A DNA stretch of 26,590 nt from Microcaldota archaeon (lineage in GTDB: Archaea > Micrarchaeota > Micrarchaeia > Micrarchaeales > CABMGC01). Shown here one piece after another: positions 20,983 through 26,590 of this stretch; the stretch's first letter is position 1; each line of letters begins with the position of its first letter. The stretch spans positions 1 through 26,590 of the forward strand of contig JASHUB010000005.1 of assembly GCA_030040265.1 (NCBI GenBank), given 5' to 3'. The notes under the pieces were generated by a model. That model had not been told where the DNA came from and did no database searches. It worked only from the letters and a program-made list of their open reading frames with translations. Both the position numbers and the translations under genes were made by a program.

Positions 20983-21954
20983 GTGGCGAGCAAAGCTGCT
21001 AAAGAGGTACTAGTGACGGACACTCTTTTCATAAACAAGGACCAGGAGGCGGAGTTCGAGAGGGCCGGCTACAAGGTCTTCAGGATACCGAAGCCTGACG
21101 CTTCGGAGGAGGAGCTGATAAAGGCGATAAAGGGCAAGAGCGCCTACATAATCGGCGGCATCGAGCTCGTCACGCCGAAGGTCATCGCGGCGGCCGACAA
21201 ACTGGAAGTCATAGACTTCACCGGCGTGTCTTGGAAGGAGTTCATACCGGGATGGCAGGAGGCGACGAAGAAGGGCATCGCGATAGCGAACGCGCCTGGC
21301 TGCAACGCGACCGCTGTCGGCGAATACACCGTTGCGCTAATACTGCTGATGCTCCGCCAGGTCCTCTCTCTCGGAAGGACGGGCACCAAGAAGTTCGGCA
21401 CCACGCCGAGTCTGCCCGACGTAACAGTGGGCATCATCGGCATGGGCAACATCGGCACGAAGGTCTCGCGCTATCTTACCGCGCTGGGTGTCAAGCAGAT
21501 CCTATACTTCAGCAGGACAAGGAAGCCTGCGCTAGAGAAGGAACTCGGGATCAAGTTCGCAACGATGGACGAAGTGCTCAGGTCCAGCGACGTCATCACG
21601 CTGCACGTGCCAAAGGACGCCGGAGACAATCTCATCGGCGCGAAGCAGCTGAAGATGATGAAGGACGGCGCGATACTGATCAACGCCGACTTCGAGCACG
21701 CCGTCGACTTCAACGCGCTCAAGAAGGAGATCAAGGCGGGGCGGCTCAGGGCCGCTTTCGATTTTACCCCGACAGAGGATTTCGGCGACATCCCCGCGGA
21801 CCAGTTCTTCTGCTCCGGCATGACCGCGTGGAACACGAAAGAATCGGGCATCACCACAAGCGAGCTGGTCACCAAGTCCGTGCTCAACATCCTCAAGTCG
21901 GGAGATGACAAGCATCTGGTCAATCCGGAGTACAGGAACTACAGGAAGAGATGA
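20983..21954 (+). CDS. D-2-hydroxyacid dehydrogenase-fold protein with altered active site
   Basis: 323 aa, GTG start. The Rossmann motif GMGNIG (153-158) is intact, and FSRTRK after strand two suggests NADP preference. The family active site needs Arg, Glu and His. Here the segment normally reading LINTARGGLVD is LINADFEHAVD, so the Arg position is F237. The TPHIAG segment is SGMTAWNT, so the His position is M280. Only E265 appears conserved. It therefore probably does not perform the standard hydride transfer; it could be a sensor, or an enzyme of changed chemistry. It begins a two-gene unit with DNA ligase, which starts 6 nt after its stop. Confidence 0.88.
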   Translation: MASKAAKEVLVTDTLFINKDQEAEFERAGYKVFRIPKPDASEEELIKAIKGKSAYIIGGIELVTPKVIAAADKLEVIDFTGVSWKEFIPGWQEATKKGIAIANAPGCNATAVGEYTVALILLMLRQVLSLGRTGTKKFGTTPSLPDVTVGIIGMGNIGTKVSRYLTALGVKQILYFSRTRKPALEKELGIKFATMDEVLRSSDVITLHVPKDAGDNLIGAKQLKMMKDGAILINADFEHAVDFNALKKEIKAGRLRAAFDFTPTEDFGDIPADQFFCSGMTAWNTKESGITTSELVTKSVLNILKSGDDKHLVNPEYRNYRKR

Positions 21955-21960
21955 CTGGCC

Positions 21961-23739
21961 ATGCTCTTCAAGGACGCCGCCGACGCTTTTTCTAAGCTCG
22001 AGGGAATATCCTCGAGGCTCGAAATGATCGACGCGCTTACCGAGCTGCTCAAGAAGACCGACAAGGGCGAAGTGAGGCAGCTCATCTACTTCACACAGGG
22101 GATACTGGCTGCCCCATTCGAAGGAATAGAGATCGGAGTCGCCGAGAAGATGACAGAGGAGGCGATATCGATCGCAACCGGCTACACCAAGGACCAGGTC
22201 GTCGCCAGTTTCAGGAAGACCGGGGACCTCGGGCTCACAGCGGAAGAGCTGACAGCGAAGACGAAACTCAGGCGCATGACCCACAACAAGTACTCGATGG
22301 GCGAGGTCTTCGAGACCATGCTAAAGATCGCGACAAAGAGCGGAGTGGGCAGCCAGGAGGGCAAGATAAAGCACCTGTCAGAGCTGCTCGCCGCGTCGTC
22401 GCCGATAGAGGCGAGATACATCACGAGATTCGCACTGGGCCAGCTCAGGCTCGGGGTTGGCGACGCCACCATACTCGAAGGACTCTCCAAGGCATTCACG
22501 GGCAGCAGGGATGCCAAGGAGCAGCTCGAAGATGCGTACAACATCTGCAGCGACCTCGGAAGGGTCGGCGAGGTCCTGCTGAAGGACGGCATGAAGGGCG
22601 TGGAGCATCTGAAGGTCACACTGTTCAGCCCGGTCAGGCCAGCGCTCGCCGAGCGCCTCCCAACAGCGAAGGAGATACTCGAGAAGATGGGCGGCACATG
22701 CGCAGTCGAGAGCAAATACGACGGCCTGCGCGTGCAGATCCACATGGACAAGAAAGCGAAGAAGGTAGAGATATTCTCAAGGAGGCTCGAGAAGCTGACG
22801 CCGATGTTCCCCGAGCTGGTCAAGGCTGCGCTCGAAGAGGTCGACGCAAAGACCGCCATATTCGAGGGCGAAGCCATACTCTACGATGAGGTGTCGGAGC
22901 AGTTCCGGCCGTTCCAGGAGACCATCCAGAGGAAGAGGAAGCACGGCGTGGAGGAGATGAGCGCAGAGATGCCGCTACACGTATTCACGTTCGACCTTCT
23001 CTACCTTGACGGTGAAGACTACCTGGGCGTGCCTTACAAAGACCGCCGCAAGAAGCTCGAAGATATCATAGGCGGCAAGGGAACGCTGCGCCTTTCCGGC
23101 AGGATAATCACGAGCAACCCAAAGGAGTTCGAGAAATACTTCGAGACCGAGATAAGCGACGGCCTTGAGGGCGTGATAGCGAAGGACCTCAGCGCAAAAT
23201 ACATCGCAGGGGCGCGGAAGTTCAGCTGGATAAAGATGAAACGCAGCTACAAGGGCGAACTTTCTGACACTGTGGACCTGGTGATCATAGGGTTTTATCG
23301 CGGAAAAGGCATGCGAACCGAATTCGGGTTCGGCGGGCTGCTTGCCGCCGTGTACAATGACAAGAAGGACATGTTCGAATCCGTGACGCGCATAGGGACC
23401 GGCTTCTCCGAAGAGCTCATGAAGAGCCTCCGCGACACTCTTTCAAAGATAAAGAAGGACAAGAAGCCGGCGCGCGTCATTTCAACCATGGTGCCCGATT
23501 TCTGGGTCGAACCAAAATACATTGTGACAGTCCGCGCGGACGAAATCACAAAGTCATCGCTGCACATGGCCGGCCTTGAGAAGCAGGAGGACGGCACAGA
23601 ATCGGGATTGGCGCTCAGATTTCCAAGAATCGTTGGCGGAGGGATCCGGGAAGACAAAAGCGCAGAAGATGCGACGACAACAAAGGAACTGATCGAGATG
23701 TTCAAGCAGCAGCGAAAGACAAAATTGGCAGAAAATTAG
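21961..23739 (+). CDS. lig: ATP-dependent DNA ligase
   Basis: 592 aa, normal for archaeal ligase I. Seals nicks in replication and repair. The N-terminal DNA-binding helical domain spans about 1-215; the adenylation motif is SKYDGLR with nucleophile K252; motif III FDLLYLDG, motif IV EGVIAKDL and motif V SWIKMKRSY follow, then the OB domain ending in AELRFPR-like ALRFPRIVG. All catalytic residues are present. Tightly coupled to the dehydrogenase-fold gene upstream; the next gene (ftsZ1) has its own promoter. Confidence 0.97.
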   Translation: MLFKDAADAFSKLEGISSRLEMIDALTELLKKTDKGEVRQLIYFTQGILAAPFEGIEIGVAEKMTEEAISIATGYTKDQVVASFRKTGDLGLTAEELTAKTKLRRMTHNKYSMGEVFETMLKIATKSGVGSQEGKIKHLSELLAASSPIEARYITRFALGQLRLGVGDATILEGLSKAFTGSRDAKEQLEDAYNICSDLGRVGEVLLKDGMKGVEHLKVTLFSPVRPALAERLPTAKEILEKMGGTCAVESKYDGLRVQIHMDKKAKKVEIFSRRLEKLTPMFPELVKAALEEVDAKTAIFEGEAILYDEVSEQFRPFQETIQRKRKHGVEEMSAEMPLHVFTFDLLYLDGEDYLGVPYKDRRKKLEDIIGGKGTLRLSGRIITSNPKEFEKYFETEISDGLEGVIAKDLSAKYIAGARKFSWIKMKRSYKGELSDTVDLVIIGFYRGKGMRTEFGFGGLLAAVYNDKKDMFESVTRIGTGFSEELMKSLRDTLSKIKKDKKPARVISTMVPDFWVEPKYIVTVRADEITKSSLHMAGLEKQEDGTESGLALRFPRIVGGGIREDKSAEDATTTKELIEMFKQQRKTKLAEN

Positions 23740-23776
23740 CGTTTACCTCCCCTTCACTTCGTTACGCGCGCTACAA

Positions 23777-23813
23777 GGCATTTACGGCCCTCCATGAAAT
23801 TTATGTAAATGCC
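23777..23813. repeat. Inverted repeat between DNA ligase and ftsZ1
   Basis: GGCATTTAC (23777-23785) and GTAAATGCC (23805-23813) are perfect 9-nt inverted arms separated by 19 nt. It lies 37 nt after the ligase stop and about 70 nt before ATG of ftsZ1, so it could be an operator for ftsZ1 or an RNA hairpin ending the ligase mRNA. No T-run follows, which makes a terminator less likely. Confidence 0.6.
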
Positions 23814-23837
23814 GGTATAAACTCTCTCTGCATAAGG

Positions 23838-23850
23838 TATTTAAATATAT
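23838..23850 (+). promoter_or_regulatory. Promoter of ftsZ1
   Basis: TATTTAAATATAT is centred about 26 nt before 23871, giving a leader of about 10 nt. A second box, CTTATAAA at 23857-23864, is too close to the ATG (23881) for the usual spacing. Confidence 0.5.
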
Positions 23851-23880
23851 TACTCACTTATAAATGCAAAGGCGATCGAA

Positions 23881-24933
23881 ATGGTAGACTTCACCAACGA
23901 GTATTTGGGAGGAACTAGTGGCGACAACAGCAGTGCATCACCGCAGATAAAGATTGTAACAATCGGATGCGGCGGAGCAGGGAACAACACCGTAAACAGG
24001 CTTCTTAAAGTCGGAGTCAAGGGCACCGACTTGGTAGCAGTGAACACCGATGTTCAGCACTTCAAGATCATCGATGACAAGATCAAGAAGGTCTTGATCG
24101 GAAAATCTATAACGCGCGGACTCGGAGCCGGAGGCGCACCAGACATTGGCGCAAAGGCGGCCGAAGTCGACAGGCAGGTGCTCGAAGAGATCCTCGGAGG
24201 CGCACAGCTCGTATTCATCGCTGCAGGAATGGGAGGAGGGACAGGAACCGGCAGCGCACCCGTGGTTGCACAGATCGCAAAGGAGCAGGGCGCCATTGTA
24301 GTAGCGATGGTCACCTACCCGTTCGCGTTGGAGAGGGTTAGGAAAGTGAAGGCCGAGGAAGGAATCCAGAGGCTGCGAAAGTTCTGCGACAGCGTCATCA
24401 TCCTGGACAACAACAGGCTGGTGCAGCTGGTGCCGAACCTGCCTATGAACGAGGCGTTCGCAGTGGCTGACGACATCCTTGCAAAGGCGATAGGCGGATT
24501 GGTCTGGACCATAACGCAGCCAAGCCTGATCAACATAGACTTCGCGGACGTCCGTTCCATAATGGGAAGCGGAGACGTCGGCTTCATCTCTGTTGGCACG
24601 GGCAAGGGCAACGACAAGGTCAACTCTGCCGCTGAGCAGGTGCTCAAGAACAAGCTGCTGGACGTGGACTTCGAGAACGCAAAGGGCGCGCTCATCCACA
24701 TATCAGGCGCAAGCGACCTGACGCTCGGTGACGCCATAAGGGCGGGAGAGGTCATAACCGAGAGGATGGACCCCAAGGCGAACGTCAAGTGGGGCGCCAG
24801 GATAATTCCGGGATACGAGGGCCAGGTAGAGATAGTGGCGATCGTCACCGGAGTCAAGGGCAGCAGCATAGCGGGCAAGTTCGAGGACAAGCCGAGCAGA
24901 GAGGCCAACTATGGCGACCTGGAGATGATCTGA
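23881..24933 (+). CDS. ftsZ1: Cell division protein FtsZ (first copy)
   Basis: 350 aa. Tubulin-like GTPase that polymerises into the division ring. N-terminal nucleotide motif IGCGGAGNNTVNRL, tubulin signature GGGTGTG (118-124), and T7 loop NIDFAD with N218, D220 and D223 for GTP hydrolysis. The tail after residue 330 is short and acidic. Assignment to the FtsZ1 rather than FtsZ2 subfamily is by order and general look only. No frameshift. Located 53 nt before a second ftsZ. Confidence 0.95.
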   Translation: MVDFTNEYLGGTSGDNSSASPQIKIVTIGCGGAGNNTVNRLLKVGVKGTDLVAVNTDVQHFKIIDDKIKKVLIGKSITRGLGAGGAPDIGAKAAEVDRQVLEEILGGAQLVFIAAGMGGGTGTGSAPVVAQIAKEQGAIVVAMVTYPFALERVRKVKAEEGIQRLRKFCDSVIILDNNRLVQLVPNLPMNEAFAVADDILAKAIGGLVWTITQPSLINIDFADVRSIMGSGDVGFISVGTGKGNDKVNSAAEQVLKNKLLDVDFENAKGALIHISGASDLTLGDAIRAGEVITERMDPKANVKWGARIIPGYEGQVEIVAIVTGVKGSSIAGKFEDKPSREANYGDLEMI

Positions 24934-24943
24934 CAGGCAGACC

Positions 24944-24968
24944 ATTTCTTTTATTTCATTTAATTTCA
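24944..24968 (+). terminator. T-rich termination / promoter region between the ftsZ genes
   Basis: A T-rich run (TTTCTTTTATTTCATTTAAT) 10 nt after the ftsZ1 stop fits an archaeal T-tract terminator. Its TTTAAT (24959-24964) is also about 26 nt before the ftsZ2 ATG, so the second gene could have its own leaderless start. Confidence 0.4.
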
Positions 24969-24986
24969 TGTTGATGGGCGACCGAT

Positions 24987-26009
24987 ATGGCAGAGAACCA
25001 ATTCGACTATGAGGCGTTTTCCCCACGCGTATGCGTGGTTGGCGTAGGAGGCCAAGGCAGCAACCTTGTTAACAGGATCTACAACAGCGGGATAAAGAGC
25101 GCAGACACTATAGCGCTCAACACCGACCTTGGGCACCTGAACATGATCAAGGCGCACAAGAAGATCCTTATAGGCAAGGAGATAACTAGCGGGCTCGGAG
25201 CCGGAGGCTTCCCCGAAGTCGCAGCGAAGTGCGCTGACGCGTCTCGCGGCGAGATCGAGAAAGCGATAGAGGGCTACGACCTGGTGTTCCTGGCTGCAGG
25301 AATGGGAGGCGGAACCGGAACAGGTGCCGCACCGACCGTCGCAAGGATCGCGAGGGAGATGGGTTCGACAGTCATCGCTACCGTTACATACCCGTTCGCA
25401 CTGGAGAAGTCAAGGAAGCTCAAGGCGGAATGGGGCATCGACCAGCTCTCGAAGCAGGCCGACTGCACAATCGTTATCGAGAACGACAAGCTTCTCGGCT
25501 ATGTTCCGAACCTTCCAATAGAGAAGGCGTTCGCGCTCGTTGACAACATCACGGGCAACGCGGTCAAGGGAATCGCTGACACGATAACGCTGCCGAGCCT
25601 GATCAACCTCGACTTCGCGGATCTCAGGAACGTGGTCAAGGACACCGGCACGGCTGTGATCAGCATAGGCACGGGCAACGGCGCAAACAGGGTCGAGCAG
25701 GCTATAAAGTCTACCCGAACGCACCCGCTGCTCAGCGTGGACTACGAGGGCGCAAAGGGTGCCATGATCCACGTGGTCGGAGGCAACAACCTGACGATCA
25801 GCGAGGCAACGGCCATCGGCGAAGGAGTGACGGAGCACCTGGCTGCAGATGCGAACGTCATCTTCGGAGCGAGGATGCTTCCGGAGCTGCAGGACCAGAT
25901 AAGAGTGATGTCCGTGGTGACAGGAGTGAAGGCGAAGTTCGGGCAGAAGAACAGGGAAGAGGAGATGGCCACGCAGCTCAGAGTAGAGACGATCGACAGG
26001 CTTCTGTGA
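24987..26009 (+). CDS. ftsZ2: Cell division protein FtsZ (second copy)
   Basis: 340 aa. Same GTPase fold: VGVGGQGSNLVNRI, signature GGGTGTG (107-113), and T7 residues N207, D209 and D212 (NLDFAD). It differs clearly from its neighbour in the N-terminal segment and the C-terminal tail (KKFGQ-type KAKFGQKNREEEM and a terminal RVETIDRLL), which may give different partner binding. FtsZ1 and FtsZ2 have separate roles in archaeal division (ring assembly and constriction in haloarchaea). Both copies are catalytically intact. Confidence 0.95.
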   Translation: MAENQFDYEAFSPRVCVVGVGGQGSNLVNRIYNSGIKSADTIALNTDLGHLNMIKAHKKILIGKEITSGLGAGGFPEVAAKCADASRGEIEKAIEGYDLVFLAAGMGGGTGTGAAPTVARIAREMGSTVIATVTYPFALEKSRKLKAEWGIDQLSKQADCTIVIENDKLLGYVPNLPIEKAFALVDNITGNAVKGIADTITLPSLINLDFADLRNVVKDTGTAVISIGTGNGANRVEQAIKSTRTHPLLSVDYEGAKGAMIHVVGGNNLTISEATAIGEGVTEHLAADANVIFGARMLPELQDQIRVMSVVTGVKAKFGQKNREEEMATQLRVETIDRLL

Positions 26010-26011
26010 TC

Positions 26012-26050
26012 GTTTCTTCTTTTATTTTTACTGCTTCTTTTTTGTTTTCA
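26012..26050 (+). terminator. T-rich terminator after ftsZ2
   Basis: Directly after the stop there are repeated T-runs (TTTCTTCTTTTATTTTTAC, then CTTCTTTTTTGTTTTC), the archaeal style of intrinsic termination without a hairpin. Confidence 0.6.
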
Positions 26051-26066
26051 AGGATCAGCGCAAGCG

Positions 26067-26450
26067 TTAGGCGCGCCTTCCCGGAAGGCCCTGCATGATG
26101 TGCCTCCTTTCGGTCGCGCTAACGAAGGTAAGTGTAACGAACACGTTCTTGGTCGTTCCGCGGAGTGCAATGTCAACCCATGCTGAGCCGTCTGAGAGGA
26201 ATGTTGGATCCTTGGTGGTTATCACGCACTTGCACTTCCTCAAAAGGGATGCTGCCTGTTGGTTCCTTGTCGCCTTGTCGTTGAAATGCTTCTTCGCCGT
26301 GAGGTTGAACTTGAGAACGACGCCGCCTTTCATTTCAAGGGTGTCCCTCCATTCTACATCTCCGAAGTCTGGTGTCGAGCCTAGCGCAGATGTCATCTGC
26401 TCGATCTCCGCATGGTATGGAACCTCCACAAACTTCAGGGGAGTGCTCAT
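26067..26450 (-). CDS. Unknown small protein, downstream gene of a tandem pair
   Basis: 127 aa. No recognised domain. It looks like an alpha/beta or all-beta fold: VVLKFNLTAKKHF, then a basic helix (RNQQAASLLRKCKCVITT), then two strands SAWVDIALRG and NVFVTLTFVSATERR, ending in RRA. No signal peptide. The ATG overlaps the stop of the gene upstream (ATGA). The C-terminal strand segment resembles the end of that gene, which suggests tandem paralogues. Confidence 0.75.
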   Translation of the reverse strand: MSTPLKFVEVPYHAEIEQMTSALGSTPDFGDVEWRDTLEMKGGVVLKFNLTAKKHFNDKATRNQQAASLLRKCKCVITTKDPTFLSDGSAWVDIALRGTTKNVFVTLTFVSATERRHIMQGLPGRRA

Positions 26451-26590
26451 GCTCTCGCCATCGGCGCAATATCTGAAATCGGGCTGGCGACGAACGCGAT
26501 GTTCACGTACGCCTTAACGCCACCTAGTTCGGGGGAGTTAACCAGTATCACAACGGTCGTGCGCATGGCCCCAGGCTCCCCGATCTCTGC
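26447..26590 (-). CDS. Unknown small protein, C-terminal part (runs off the window)
   Basis: The frame is open from the right edge to TGA 26449-26447; 47 residues are visible. It includes MRTTVVILVNSPELGG and KAYVNIAFVASPISD, ending in PMARA. The pattern of two adjacent hydrophobic strands and an RA end is similar to the downstream protein (VDIALRG, VFVTLTFVSA, GRRA), so I infer a duplicated gene pair, co-translated through the ATGA overlap. The start lies outside the window. Confidence 0.6.
   Translation of the reverse strand, partial: AEIGEPGAMRTTVVILVNSPELGGVKAYVNIAFVASPISDIAPMARA

Overview
The window reads as part of an archaeal chromosome, moderately GC-rich and densely coded. The evidence is archaeal aIF5A, ribosomal proteins eS24 and eS31 (S27ae), a Hel308-type helicase, an ATP-dependent DNA ligase, archaeal SepF and two FtsZ genes. 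There is also a tRNA-Thr with U73 and no encoded CCA, and many start codons lie about 26 nt downstream of a TATA-like box, as in leaderless archaeal transcription. A DPANN or small euryarchaeal lineage is possible, but I cannot fix the phylum by eye.

Layout. Positions 1-5258 (+) hold the tail of an unidentified gene and then seven tandem paralogues of about 240 aa. They are joined by 1-nt stop/start overlaps (TGATG) or gaps under 10 nt. Each has a conserved N-terminal helical part, a variable middle, and a Cys/Ser-rich C-terminal part with a clear 12-residue register that I read as a compact beta-solenoid. No function is known to me. This array is the strongest candidate for an undescribed system. 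Positions 5255-6699 (-) carry a nucleotidyltransferase-fold gene and an HD-phosphohydrolase gene. A membrane protein (-) follows, then a lipoate module: a separate LplA accessory domain and LplA (+), convergent with lipoyl synthase LipA (-).

Positions 9705-10230 hold an RHH-like antitoxin and RelE toxin pair behind a palindromic operator. A NUDIX gene (-) and an unknown 345-aa gene (+) diverge from one perfectly palindromic TATA element. The + transcript would begin at a sequence with the core of a cobalamin riboswitch, which is unusual for an archaeon and for an uncharacterised target gene. Then come tRNA-Thr(UGU) (-), S-adenosylmethionine decarboxylase (-) and Hel308 (+).

Positions 14740-16032 (-) encode two helical repeat-like proteins of unknown role. 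SepF (+) is convergent with a minus-strand operon: aIF5A, eS24, eS31, a CPBP membrane protease and a TrmJ-like tRNA methyltransferase. Next are an Mtq2/HemK2-like methyltransferase (-), a DAO-family FAD oxidoreductase (-), a D-2-hydroxyacid-dehydrogenase-fold protein that has lost catalytic residues (+), and DNA ligase (+). FtsZ1 and FtsZ2 (+) lie in tandem, and at the right edge a pair of small, possibly paralogous unknown genes (-) runs off the window.

Functional links: FtsZ1, FtsZ2 and SepF form the archaeal division machinery. SpeD can supply the aminopropyl group for the spermidine from which aIF5A hypusine is made. The Mtq2-like enzyme (release factor), aIF5A, eS24, eS31, TrmJ and tRNA-Thr are all translation functions. 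No stretch longer than 300 bases lacks a gene; the longest gap is 6700-6941.
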